DNA from: Paenibacillus caseinilyticus
GTDB taxonomy: Bacteria > Bacillota > Bacilli > Paenibacillales > NBRC-103111
DNA: 64,000 bases
Direction: 5' to 3'
Assembly: GCF_027533645.1 (NCBI RefSeq)
Contig: NZ_JAQAGY010000010.1
Span: forward strand, 186,001 to 250,000
Below the pieces are notes generated by a model. It did no database searches. It was not told the DNA's origin and worked only from the letters and a program-made list of their open reading frames with translations. Made by a program: the position numbers and the translations under genes. Positions 1-7,638 of this stretch are shown here, one piece after another; the first letter of the stretch is position 1, and every line of letters begins with the position of its first letter.

Positions 1-1916
1 GCAGCGGACGCATCCGGACGCTCGGCAGCGTGGACGCCGGCACGGCCCAGACGGATTCGATGGAGGTGGAGCGGGAGCGGGGCATCTCGGTGCGGTCGGC
101 GGTCACCCGCTACGCTTGGCAGGGCGTGGCGGTCAATCTGGTCGATACGCCGGGCCACGTCGACTTCCTCTCGGAGGTCGAACGGTCCCTGCGCGTAATG
201 GACGGGGCCATTCTCGTGGTCTCGGCGGTGGAGGGCGTGCAGGCGCAGACCGAGGTGATCTGGCAGGCGCTCCGCGAGCTGCGGATTCCGACGCTGCTCT
301 ATATCAACAAGCTGGACCGGACGGGAGCCGATCCGCTCGGGACGCTCGCGGGGATCAAGCTGACCTTGTCGCCGGATGCCGTTCCCGTGCAGGCACCGCT
401 GGGAGTGGAGGACGGCTTCAGCGGGGTCCTGGATCTGCTCGGCCTCTCCGGTGAGGAATGCGCCGGGGACCGAGGGCCGGGTGTCCTGCCTTACGCGGAC
501 CTGCTGGCCGAAGCGGCTGCCGACCGCGACGCTGGGCTGATGCTCTCTTATATGGAGCACGGCGGGCTTCTCCCGGCCGATATGCTTCCCGTCATCGCTG
601 CGTCGTCCCGGCAGGGCGGCTGCTTTCCCGTCCTCTTCGGCGCATCGAGCCGGGGCATCGGCATCGCGGAGCTGCTCGGTGCGGTGAATGCGCTGCTGCC
701 GCCCCCCTCGTCCTCTGCCGGGGAGGACGTGTCGGGCGTCGTGTTCAAGCTCGATAAGGACCCGGCTATGGGACGTATCGCTTATGTGAGGCTGTATGGC
801 GGCGTCCTGCGCAACAGGGACACGGTCAGCAACCATACCCAGGGGCTGCAGGAGAAAGTCACCCAGATCCGCCGGATCGAAGGCTCGAAGACGGAGGACA
901 CGGGCATGCTGGGGGCCGGAGACATGGCGGCGGTCTACGGGCTCAGCCGGGCCCGGATCGGGGACATCCTCGGTTGTCCCGCCGGTGTGCCCGGCGAGCG
1001 GCCGCTCGCCGTTCCGCTGCTGACCGTGCAGGCCTACTGGGCCAGCGATGCGGCGTATCCGGCCGTAGTAGCCGCCTTCCAGGAGCTGGCAGACGAGGAT
1101 CCGCTGCTCGACCTCCAGTGGATGCAGGAGGACCGGGAGCTGCATCTGAAGGTGATGGGGCCCATCCAGATGGAGGTGCTCCAGCACATCCTGCTGAGCC
1201 GGTTCGGACAGCGGGTCACCTTCGGCGCACCGTCCGTCATCTACAAGGAAACGCCGGCGTCCTCCGGCGAAGGGTTCGTCGCCTATACGATGCCGAAGCC
1301 CTGCTGGGCGGTGCTCCGCTTCCGGATCGAGCCGGGCGAGCGGGGCAGCGGTCTGCAGTATGCGTCGCTCGCCCGTGAGGAGAGGCTGCTCGAGAGCTAC
1401 CAGAACGAGGTCGCCCGCCGGGTGCCGGAGGCGCTCCGCCAGGGGCTGCATGGCTGGGAAGTTACGGATCTGAAAGTAACGCTGCTCGAAGGAGAGCACC
1501 ATGTGTGGCATACGCATCCGCTCGACTTTGTCGTGGCGACGCCGATGGGCATTATGGATGGGCTGGCGAGAACCGGCACGAGGCTGCTCGAGCCGCTGCT
1601 GCGCTTCCGTCTGTCGGCTCCCGAAGAGGCCGCCGGCCGGCTGCTGCACGAGCTGGCGGAGATGCGGGCCTCCTTCGAGACGGCCGCCGGGCCTGGGGGA
1701 CGGATGGAGATGGAGGGGCTGCTGCCGGTCGCCTCCTCGCTGGACTTCCCGTCGCGTCTCGGTTCGTTGACGAAGGGACGGGGGGTACTGTCGACGGCGT
1801 TCGCCGGCTATCAGGAGGCCCCGGCGGGTACGTCGGCAGTACGGCCGAGACGCGGCGTGAACCCGCTCGACCAGGCCAAATATATCCTTGCGGTGCGCAG
1901 TGCGCTGTCTGGGTAA
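1..1916 (+). CDS. Tet(M)/Tet(O)-like ribosomal protection GTPase, 5' end outside window
   Basis: This is a translation-factor GTPase of the EF-G-like ribosomal protection class, which binds the ribosome and in true Tet(M)/Tet(O) removes tetracycline. The open frame runs from the first base with no start, so the N-terminal P-loop is missing from view. Visible are the switch I segment ERERGIS (about 66-86), the G3 motif DTPGHVDF (about 144-167) and the G4 motif NKLD (about 306-317). EF-G-like domains follow to a C-terminal helix. The domain IV tip that reads YSPVST-PADF in Tet(M) here reads VWHTHPLDF (about 1502-1530), so the loop important for drug release is not conserved. Family membership is clear; a role in tetracycline resistance is uncertain. 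It could be a housekeeping or antibiotic-responsive paralogue. A hairpin with a T-run follows the stop. Confidence 0.85.
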   Translation, partial: SGRIRTLGSVDAGTAQTDSMEVERERGISVRSAVTRYAWQGVAVNLVDTPGHVDFLSEVERSLRVMDGAILVVSAVEGVQAQTEVIWQALRELRIPTLLYINKLDRTGADPLGTLAGIKLTLSPDAVPVQAPLGVEDGFSGVLDLLGLSGEECAGDRGPGVLPYADLLAEAAADRDAGLMLSYMEHGGLLPADMLPVIAASSRQGGCFPVLFGASSRGIGIAELLGAVNALLPPPSSSAGEDVSGVVFKLDKDPAMGRIAYVRLYGGVLRNRDTVSNHTQGLQEKVTQIRRIEGSKTEDTGMLGAGDMAAVYGLSRARIGDILGCPAGVPGERPLAVPLLTVQAYWASDAAYPAVVAAFQELADEDPLLDLQWMQEDRELHLKVMGPIQMEVLQHILLSRFGQRVTFGAPSVIYKETPASSGEGFVAYTMPKPCWAVLRFRIEPGERGSGLQYASLAREERLLESYQNEVARRVPEALRQGLHGWEVTDLKVTLLEGEHHVWHTHPLDFVVATPMGIMDGLARTGTRLLEPLLRFRLSAPEEAAGRLLHELAEMRASFETAAGPGGRMEMEGLLPVASSLDFPSRLGSLTKGRGVLSTAFAGYQEAPAGTSAVRPRRGVNPLDQAKYILAVRSALSG

Positions 1917-2013
1917 GAGGAGTGTAGCGTGCGGGTGAAACTGCGCTCCTGCCGCTATGAAGGGAAGAAGCGATCCGGCCTGCGTGCCGTCCGGAGCTGG
2001 AGAGGGAGACTCC

Positions 2014-2064
2014 CGCCCAGCCCTTGCCCGGACCGCTCAGGAGCACGGGCTGGGCGAGTTTTCC
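2014..2064 (+). terminator. Terminator-like hairpin after the Tet(M)-like gene
   Basis: Ten-base arms CGCCCAGCCC (2014-2023) and GGGCTGGGCG (2047-2056) enclose a 23-base loop and are followed by AGTTTTCCC. The loop is longer than usual for an intrinsic terminator. Confidence 0.5.
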
Positions 2065-2083
2065 CGGAAGGAGAGCCCGGCCA

Positions 2084-2135
2084 TCTCCCGGGTCTAAACC
2101 CGGGAAGCTCTGTCCATACTGGTAGGGACAGAGAA
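2084..2135 (+). promoter_or_regulatory. Two consecutive stem-loops in the leader of the 2155 gene
   Basis: A TCCCGGGT/ACCCGGGA stem (about 2085-2104) is followed by CTCTGTCC/GGGACAGAG (about 2107-2132). They end about eight bases before the AGGAGG ribosome binding site of the next gene. A structured leader is seen directly; any regulatory role is inference. No known riboswitch was recognised. Confidence 0.35.
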
Positions 2136-2154
2136 TACGTAGGAGGATCGGCGA

Positions 2155-2409
2155 ATGCTTCCTGTACATTGGCGGCTCGCGGAATTATGGACGCTCCAGC
2201 AATCCAGGGAACTGACGGAAGAGGAGCAGTCCGAAGTGTCCGCCTGTCTGCAATATAATGCGATCTACGCCAGAAAGCTGGCGGGCTTATACAATTTGTC
2301 GCTGGCCGCTTCGATGACGCAGGATACGGAGTGGCAGCATGAGATCTGCGCAAGAATCGAGAAGCTGGAGGATCAAGGCAACCTGGGAGGGAAGAAGCCC
2401 AGCTTTTGA
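2155..2409 (+). CDS. Small conserved protein of Paenibacillus type (DUF7667-like)
   Basis: An 84-residue soluble, mostly helical protein beginning MLPVHWRLAELWTL and carrying an RELTEEE motif and a DTEWQHEI segment. The pattern matches a small family I associate with Paenibacillus and relatives that has no known function; the DUF number is from memory. A strong AGGAGG lies about eight bases before the ATG. There is no signal peptide or membrane segment. The gene stands alone, between a structured leader and a strong terminator at 2429-2468. Confidence 0.75.
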   Translation: MLPVHWRLAELWTLQQSRELTEEEQSEVSACLQYNAIYARKLAGLYNLSLAASMTQDTEWQHEICARIEKLEDQGNLGGKKPSF

Positions 2410-2428
2410 ATGTTGAATCCTATCGGCA

Positions 2429-2468
2429 AGACAAGGCCGTCCGGGCATCCGCCCGGGCGGTTTTGTCT
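2429..2468 (+). terminator. Intrinsic terminator of the 2155 gene
   Basis: CCGTCCGGGC (2437-2446) pairs with GCCCGGGCGG (2451-2460) around a four-base loop, with an outer AGACAA/TTGTCT stem and a TTTT run. Repeat family A copy 1 starts directly after it. Confidence 0.85.
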
Positions 2469-2473
2469 ATATA

Positions 2474-2567
2474 TAAGAATGTATATCTCGCCAGGGCTCG
2501 ATCCTGTCATCTTATATATCTAATAAAGGCGCATCGTCCTGAGAGGGCGGGAAGCCGTTTAACTTGT
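2474..2567 (+). repeat. Intergenic repeat family A, copy 1
   Basis: The 5' half (2474-2512) holds the core CGCCAGGGCTCGATCCTGTC and is nearly identical to the copy at 7374-7412. The 3' half, from the ATAAAGGCGCATCGTCC segment on, matches the half-copy at 58431-58472 through CCGTTTA and CTTGTG. The copy lies immediately downstream of a terminator, as do the other full copies. Confidence 0.75.
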
Positions 2568-2868
2568 GCCTGGGCGTAGCCGTCTGCCATGGCCTCATGC
2601 CGATGATGAGCCAGGGACCTGCCCCAAGACGGAAGTCGATAACGTCCCGTTATGCTTCTTCACACTCCGTTATTTCCGTAGGCCCCCTAATCCGGTACCT
2701 TAGTCCACACTGTTTGGTTAAGGATTGTCCCATTCGGTTGCTGCATTGGTGCGGGCGTCCCGATTATTTTTGGGTGGAGGAGCAGGGTTTGGGCCGGCGG
2801 GCGTGGAATCCTACAGAGGTCAGAACAGCCGCACTCCTATGAGGTGCAGACAGAGGAGCGTTACCCTG
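2568..2868. other. About 300 bases upstream of ypsA without a recognised feature
   Basis: An open frame extends upstream of the chosen ypsA start from 2725, but its N-terminal extension does not resemble the family. I looked for a structured RNA such as RNase P RNA, because ypsA and rnpB are neighbours in Bacillus subtilis, and did not recognise one. Confidence 0.4.
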
Positions 2869-3426
2869 TTGAAACGTGTATTGGTTACCGGATACAAAGC
2901 GTCGGAGCTCGGCATCTTCTCGCTGAAGCATCCCGGCATCCCCATCATCAAGAAGGCGATCCGCAAACAGCTGCTGTCGCTGCTGGACGATGGCCTCGAA
3001 TGGGTGATTGTCAGCGGCCAGTGGGGCGTGGAGTTCTGGGCGGCAGAAACGGCGCTCGAATTGAAGGGGGAGGGCTGGGCGCTGCAGCTGGCCGTCATCA
3101 CGCCCTTCCTGGAACCGGAAGAAAACTGGAGCGAAGACAAGCAGAACAGTTACCGCAGTGTGACCGGCCGGGCCGATTATGTGAACAGCGTCACGAAGAC
3201 CAAATATGACGGCCCCTGGCAGTTCAAGGAGAAGGACCGGTTCCTGCTGCGCAATACCGACGGGCTGCTGCTCGTCTATGATGAAGAGCAGGAAGGCTCG
3301 CCAAGGTTCATCCGGGAGATGGCGCTGAAGCATGCGGAGCGGGTGCCGGGGTATCGTATCGTTACGGTGAATGCGCTGGACCTGCAGAGCATAGCCGAAG
3401 AGGAGCAGCTGCGGTACGACGGCTAG
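2869..3426 (+). CDS. ypsA: YpsA family protein (DUF1273, SLOG-like)
   Basis: A 185-residue cytosolic protein of the YpsA/DUF1273 family, a Rossmann-like SLOG fold predicted to bind a nucleotide-type ligand. In Bacillus subtilis and Staphylococcus aureus YpsA has been linked to cell division and stress. The start KRVLVTGYKASELGIF, the VSGQWGVEFWAAE segment and the length fit the family. I chose the TTG at 2869 because it has a GAGGAG about ten bases upstream and gives the usual family N-terminus; the frame remains open back to 2725. In B. subtilis ypsA precedes gpsB and rnpB; neither is recognised here. The gene faces the convergent pectate lyase across a perfect bidirectional terminator. Confidence 0.85.
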   Translation: MKRVLVTGYKASELGIFSLKHPGIPIIKKAIRKQLLSLLDDGLEWVIVSGQWGVEFWAAETALELKGEGWALQLAVITPFLEPEENWSEDKQNSYRSVTGRADYVNSVTKTKYDGPWQFKEKDRFLLRNTDGLLLVYDEEQEGSPRFIREMALKHAERVPGYRIVTVNALDLQSIAEEEQLRYDG

Positions 3427-3663
3427 GACCGCTCGCATTCCTGCTGTTACCAAGCCCGAGCTGGTCAAACAATGGCAGTACGGCAGCGACCTGTTTACCG
3501 GGAATCCCTTTAGGTTCTCCCTTTAGTTTTCCACATGGAATGGGGGAGGCGGGTCGATTGAGGAACAACTCGAGCCCGCACGCTTTCTGCTTTCCGAACA
3601 AGTGCTCTGCACCGCCGCGTTCCTTCTCCAAGAGCCGTGCGCAGCAGGGCTGCACAAAAAAGA
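3427..3663. other. Intergenic stretch after ypsA, no gene recognised
   Basis: About 240 bases between the ypsA stop and the bidirectional terminator. Open frames here lack ribosome binding sites and recognisable composition. No RNA gene was recognised. Confidence 0.4.
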
Positions 3664-3707
3664 AAAGGTCACACCCCTGTCCGGTACCGGACAGGGGTGT
3701 GACCTTT
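3664..3707. terminator. Perfect 22-bp bidirectional terminator
   Basis: Arms 3664-3685 and 3686-3707 are exact inverted repeats centred on GGTACC, with A- and T-runs at the outer ends. It can end transcription from ypsA (+) and from the pectate lyase gene (-). Repeat A copy 2 follows on the + strand. Confidence 0.9.
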
Positions 3708-3721
3708 TTGGTGCAAATACT

Positions 3722-3806
3722 AGAAAATATCTCGCCAGAGCTCGATCGAAGTCTTCTTGTATTTCTTATAAACGGGCATGGTCCTTTAAGGGCGACGCCG
3801 TATGCC
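3722..3806 (+). repeat. Intergenic repeat family A, copy 2 (divergent)
   Basis: It contains AATATCTCGCCAGAGCTCGATC, then TCTTCTTGTAT and a TTATAAACGGGCATGGTCCTTTAAGG tail, matching the order of elements in copies 1 and 3 with several substitutions. It also lies directly downstream of a terminator hairpin. Confidence 0.6.
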
Positions 3807-3834
3807 CTCTATAGGACGCCTGCCGGCTGCCAGC

Positions 3835-5568
3835 TTACTTCGGGCCGGTCCGTACGATATTCACCTGCTGGGGCTCCGACTTGTTGCCGGCCCGGTCTAC
3901 CGCATATACGGTAATGACATTACGGCCCGGCTTCAAGTCTACAGGCTGGGAGCGGAAGGCCCGTTCGCCGCTCAGGGGAGCCTCTGCGCCGTTCACCTTC
4001 ACCGTGCCCGCTTCGCTGAGCGATCCCGACAGGGAGAGGGAGCTGCTGCTTGTCTGGTAGTGGCTGCCGGTCTTCCGGCCCGGCTCATCCACATGCAGCT
4101 CCGGACGGATGCCGTCTTCGATCCGTCTCAGATCGTCTGCGGCAAGCAGGGCACCGGAGGCGGATGCAGAGGCGCTGCCGACGATCTTGACATAGACGCG
4201 GCCTTCGTAATAGCCCGTGCTCTTGACGGTGGCGAGCAGCTTCTGCGCCCAGGAGCCGGCCCAGCGGTAGCCGTTGCGCCGCTCGGCCTCGATCTCGAGG
4301 ATGTTGTGCTTGATGATCCCGTCGCGTCCCGAGAAGATGGGGAGGTTCGTGGCGACATCATAGAACCGGTACCAGGTGTCGGCAGCGGGATCGGGCACGA
4401 AGTACACGTTGTTCGGATCGGCGGATACGTATTTGATGCCGCTTAGCTTGCTCTCCTCGAAGTAGGCGAGCGCGCTCTCGGCCGCCTTCTTCACCTGCGG
4501 CGTCTGCTCCGGCAGCGCCATCAAATATTTGATAATATCGATGGACTCCGAACCGGAGATCGAAGGGTGCTCGTAAGCCCTGGCGCCGCGGGGCTCGTAG
4601 GTGAGCGGATCATGCTGCGCGCACCAGGCGGTGAGCTTGCCGTTCACTAAGATCTGCGACTTCAGAATATAATCCAGGCCGCGGTCGAGGCTCGCCTGCA
4701 GCTTCGATTTGCTTTCCGCAGGGAGCAGACCGGAGTTGAACGGATATTGGGACTCCTTGGCCATCCGCAGCACGTTCATGACCCGCATCATCGCATTGTC
4801 GTTATAGGTGACATAATCGGAATAATTGCCCCGCGCCGGGTAGACCTGCGCCCATCCGCCGCTGGCATACTGTAGCTTCTCCAGGAACTCGAAGCCCCGG
4901 AGCACCGCGCTCCGGTACCGTTCATCGCCGGTTTCCTTATACATGATCGACAAGAACAGGATTTCGTTCGTCGTCGCATTATTGTCGATCGTTCCGAGCT
5001 CGGTGCCGTCCGGAGCCAGCCAGTCGGATTTGGCTTCCTTCCCGTCCCAGGCGCGCTTGTACTTGTCGCCCATCTTGTACCAGCCGCCGTGGGGCATCTG
5101 CCAGCCCAGCAGGTTATCCGCCTGCCGGATGTCCGCCTCCCGGTCTCCCGTATAGTAAGCGGCGTTCAGGAAGGGGACGCTCTTCGGGTTCTCGGCCGGC
5201 GTCCGCGTGAAGGTGGCATCGGGGTTCAGCGCCTGCTCCGTCTCGAACGTGAGGACCGTACGTCCCTCCCGGTCCGTGGTCATCACGGTTTTTTTGACGG
5301 CGTAGGGGCTCGAAAGCTGTGGATTCAGGCTGTACCAGTCCCCGAGCGCCGGCTGAATTTCAAAGTCCGAGGGCTGCAGCGAGGCCAGCCGGCCGCTTAA
5401 GGTCACGCGGATCTTCGTCGGCGAGACCGCCTTCGCGTCGACAATCCGGATCGGTGCGGAGGAAGTGGATTCGGCCGCCTGCAGAGCGTGGGGGGCGGCG
5501 GGCAGGAGCAGGCTTGCGGCACAGACGGCGGACAACAGCCGCCGAGTATTCCAAGGTTGGATGGTCAT
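3835..5568 (-). CDS. Secreted pectate lyase, polysaccharide lyase family 10
   Basis: Cleaves de-esterified polygalacturonate by beta-elimination outside the cell. The 577-residue protein has a signal peptide (about 1-31, ending near ALQAA) and a PL10 catalytic domain of about 330 residues marked by DNNATTNEI, the YPARGNYSDYVTYNDNAM segment, EPRGARAYEHPS (holding the family's catalytic-type Arg) and FSGRDGIIKHNILEIE. A short N-terminal all-beta region lies between the signal and the catalytic domain, and a Ser/Ala-rich linker joins a C-terminal bacterial Ig-like domain ending NIVRTGPK. The ATG has a CCAGGAGG ribosome binding site. A perfect cre box lies about 105-115 bases upstream, so carbon catabolite repression is likely. 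It fits the pectin theme of the rhamnogalacturonan enzyme at 14698. Confidence 0.92.
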   Translation of the reverse strand: MTIQPWNTRRLLSAVCAASLLLPAAPHALQAAESTSSAPIRIVDAKAVSPTKIRVTLSGRLASLQPSDFEIQPALGDWYSLNPQLSSPYAVKKTVMTTDREGRTVLTFETEQALNPDATFTRTPAENPKSVPFLNAAYYTGDREADIRQADNLLGWQMPHGGWYKMGDKYKRAWDGKEAKSDWLAPDGTELGTIDNNATTNEILFLSIMYKETGDERYRSAVLRGFEFLEKLQYASGGWAQVYPARGNYSDYVTYNDNAMMRVMNVLRMAKESQYPFNSGLLPAESKSKLQASLDRGLDYILKSQILVNGKLTAWCAQHDPLTYEPRGARAYEHPSISGSESIDIIKYLMALPEQTPQVKKAAESALAYFEESKLSGIKYVSADPNNVYFVPDPAADTWYRFYDVATNLPIFSGRDGIIKHNILEIEAERRNGYRWAGSWAQKLLATVKSTGYYEGRVYVKIVGSASASASGALLAADDLRRIEDGIRPELHVDEPGRKTGSHYQTSSSSLSLSGSLSEAGTVKVNGAEAPLSGERAFRSQPVDLKPGRNVITVYAVDRAGNKSEPQQVNIVRTGPK

Positions 5569-5671
5569 GATAGTTGGAACCTCCTGGCTTCATAGGGAAT
5601 GGGAATACGCCCGGACATGCAGTAGGGTGAACGGGATGCGGGCGGGATGGTCACAACGGACCGCTCCTTCT

Positions 5672-5685
5672 TGTTAACGTTTTCA
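5672..5685 (-). promoter_or_regulatory. CcpA-type cre box of the pectate lyase gene
   Basis: Read on the minus strand the site is TGAAAACGTTAACA, which matches the Bacillota consensus TGWAANCGNTNWCA at all 14 positions. It lies 104-117 bases upstream of the pectate lyase start. Confidence 0.8.
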
Positions 5686-5808
5686 TTTTAGCCCAGGGTT
5701 CCCTTCCATTTCTGTATGCTGCTATGTCCTGTTGGCCGGAAAATTGTCTGCGCTTGTCCATATGAGCCGGCAGATCAGCCCGGAGGCAGAAGATGTTGTG
5801 GAAAAAGG

Positions 5809-5836
5809 TTGACATTAAATCAAACAAAATTATAAA
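5809..5836 (+). promoter_or_regulatory. Sigma-A-type promoter for the 5902 gene
   Basis: TTGACA (5809-5814) and TATAAA (5831-5836) are separated by 16 bases in a clearly AT-rich patch, 66 bases before the start codon. Confidence 0.55.
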
Positions 5837-5901
5837 ATGTCTATATATAATTAAACAAACACAGTCAAAAAGATTGTGTTGCCTATCGAGGAGTGAACAG
5901 G

Positions 5902-6291
5902 ATGAAACCATCGGAACGCAGAAGCGAACTGATTCAACAGTACAAAGAGACGAAAACCGAAGGCGGGGTATATCAAATCATCCATACCAATACCGGAAAA
6001 CGGTGGGTGGCCAGTACGCCGAATTTCCGCACGATGAACGGCAAGAGGCTTGAGCTATCCATGGGCGTGCACAAGAACAAAGCGCTGCAGGCCGATTGGA
6101 CGAAGTACGGGGACGCGGCCTTTCAGATGGAGGTGCTTGAAGTGCTGCAGCGCAAGGAGACGGGATATTTTGACGCCAAGGATGCCTTGAAGAAGCTGGA
6201 GGCCAAGTGGCTGCAGAAGCTTCAGCCTTACGGGGAACAGGGGTATAACAAACGGAAGGAGGGAGAGGCGGATGAGGAAGCGGCTGACTAA
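5902..6291 (+). CDS. GIY-YIG-type nuclease family protein
   Basis: A 129-residue protein whose N-terminal half follows the GIY-YIG fold: GVYQI, then KRWVASTPN in place of the YIG strand, then LQADWTKYG. The classical GIY and YIG triplets have diverged (VYQ and VAS), so nuclease activity cannot be assumed. Similar small proteins are common in Bacillota. I chose ATG 5902 because GAGGAG sits about eight bases upstream; the frame is open to 5893. The 3' end overlaps the next gene by 20 bases, suggesting translational coupling. Confidence 0.75.
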   Translation: MKPSERRSELIQQYKETKTEGGVYQIIHTNTGKRWVASTPNFRTMNGKRLELSMGVHKNKALQADWTKYGDAAFQMEVLEVLQRKETGYFDAKDALKKLEAKWLQKLQPYGEQGYNKRKEGEADEEAAD

Positions 6292-6823
6292 AACCGCGCT
6301 GCTTGTCGTCGATGTACAGGTGGCTCCGTTCCTATGGAAGGATTATGGAGGGCCGGCGTTATACCGCGGCGCGGAGCTGCTCGAAGTGCTGGGGCCGCTG
6401 ATCGGGAGAGCCCGCGGGGCCGGCGTTCCGGTCGTTTATCTGCAGTATACCGAAGGGGAGGGGACCCCGAGGGGGGAGGGTCAGCCGCTGTGGCATATCC
6501 ATCCGGATATTGGACCGCAGGATGGGGATTGGGTGCTGATGAAGACCCATGCGGACCCGTTCCTGAACACGAATCTGCATGAGAGGCTCCAAGCGGAAGG
6601 GATCGGGAGGCTCGTCATCACCGGGATTCAGACGGAATACTGCGTAGATACGGCGTGCCGTTCCGCGTACGGGCTAGGCTACAGCGTAGTGCTCGTGCGT
6701 GACGGCCACACGACCTTCGACAACGGGACGCTGACGGCCCAGCAGATTATCGGGCATCACCATATGGTGCTGGGCGGGTTGTTCGCGGAGCTGGAGCTGG
6801 CGGGCGATGTCGTGCTTGGCTAG
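6272..6823 (+). CDS. Isochorismatase-like cysteine hydrolase
   Basis: A 183-residue cytosolic hydrolase of the isochorismatase/nicotinamidase superfamily. The expected catalytic triad is visible: Asp14 in VVDVQ, Lys91 in LMKTHADPF and Cys124 in ITGIQTEYCVDTA. Substrate cannot be told from sequence; members hydrolyse amides such as nicotinamide, ureidoacrylate or isochorismate ethers. AGGAGGGAG precedes the ATG. It overlaps the GIY-YIG gene and probably shares its transcript. A second family member lies at 26804. Confidence 0.85.
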   Translation: MRKRLTKTALLVVDVQVAPFLWKDYGGPALYRGAELLEVLGPLIGRARGAGVPVVYLQYTEGEGTPRGEGQPLWHIHPDIGPQDGDWVLMKTHADPFLNTNLHERLQAEGIGRLVITGIQTEYCVDTACRSAYGLGYSVVLVRDGHTTFDNGTLTAQQIIGHHHMVLGGLFAELELAGDVVLG

Positions 6824-7002
6824 ATCCTTAGCTTCCGGGGTTGGACGGAGAGTCTGCTGAACATACTGGAGAGAGCGGGGAAGAGTCCTAATCTATAGGA
6901 TCCTCACCAGTTTCTTCGATATCCTCATGAACTGGCCCCAAGTCCTATGCCTGGAAGGCTTCCTGGTGTAAGATGGCAGTAATTCGAAAGGGAGCGTGAA
7001 CC

Positions 7003-7293
7003 ATGATGGAGACCCAGTATGAAATCTTTGACGATCCGTTCAAAATGCTGATTCTGCTGGCTACCTTGGTAGCCGAACAGAGAGGCGGGAAGCTGGATTA
7101 CAACAACGTCCCGGAATTCGAGAACGAGACGTTCCAGCTCCAGCCCGATCTTTTTGTGTATAAGAAAGACGGCATTCGAATCACCTGGCATGCGTTTCTC
7201 GGCAGGGATATTGCGTGCAGCCGGGATTTGTCCCGCCAGGATTATAACAAAATGTTCGTAGACTGTATGGCATCCTTATACGGCATCGGATAG
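7003..7293 (+). CDS. Small protein of unknown function
   Basis: A 96-residue soluble protein, rich in Asp, Phe and Leu, with no signal peptide or membrane segment and no motif I recognise. A GAAAGGGAG ribosome binding site lies close to the ATG. The central WHAFLGRDIACSRD segment is the most distinctive part. It is followed by an intrinsic terminator at 7331-7366. Confidence 0.6.
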   Translation: MMETQYEIFDDPFKMLILLATLVAEQRGGKLDYNNVPEFENETFQLQPDLFVYKKDGIRITWHAFLGRDIACSRDLSRQDYNKMFVDCMASLYGIG

Positions 7294-7330
7294 GTTGGGT
7301 TGGTGTAATTGGAATGAAGGCTGCCGAAAG

Positions 7331-7366
7331 ACGCCGCTCCCTGAGGAAGGGGAGGGCGTTTCTTTT
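7331..7366 (+). terminator. Intrinsic terminator of the 7003 gene
   Basis: ACGCC-G-CTCCC pairs with GGGGAGGGCGT around TGAGGAA and is followed by TTCTTTTG. Repeat A copy 3 begins immediately after. Confidence 0.75.
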
Positions 7367-7373
7367 GTATATC

Positions 7374-7460
7374 TAAGAATGTATATCCCGCCAGGGCTCG
7401 ATCCTGTCATCTTTCTAATAAACGCGCATCGTCCTTTAAGGACAATGCGCGTTTGTCTTG
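7374..7460 (+). repeat. Intergenic repeat family A, copy 3
   Basis: TAAGAATGTATATCCCGCCA, then the GGGCTCGATCCTGTCATCTT core, then AATAAACGCGCATCGTCC paired with GGACAATGCGCGTTTGTCTT. The 3' half is a good stem-loop (GCGCATCGTCC / GGACAATGCGC) with a T-rich end. It is the best-preserved full copy. Confidence 0.75.
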
Positions 7461-7490
7461 CATCCCTTGGCGTATAGATAAGTTAACCTA

Positions 7491-7513
7491 ACATGTTCAT
7501 AAAATGAACATGT
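7491..7513. promoter_or_regulatory. Palindromic operator candidate before the carbonic anhydrase gene
   Basis: ACATGTTCAT (7491-7500) and ATGAACATGT (7504-7513) are exact inverted repeats around AAA. TTAACCTAA and AAGGTTAGCTTAA flank it in a strongly AT-rich leader of about 125 bases before the start codon. No terminator-type T-run follows, so a protein binding site is more likely than a terminator. Confidence 0.55.
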
Positions 7514-7638
7514 AAAATTTATCTTTCTTTAAGGTTAGCTTAATGTTACTTATATATCATAATAAATGGAAAATAATCTATAAAAAGTAATATTATTAAA
7601 TTATTTTCTACTAAAATATTGAATGGAGGGTAAATTAG

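Noticed and set aside
2568-2868. RNase P RNA next to ypsA
   Set aside because: The neighbourhood in Bacillus subtilis suggested it, but the conserved GAGGAAAGTCC-type segments of type B RNase P RNA are missing.
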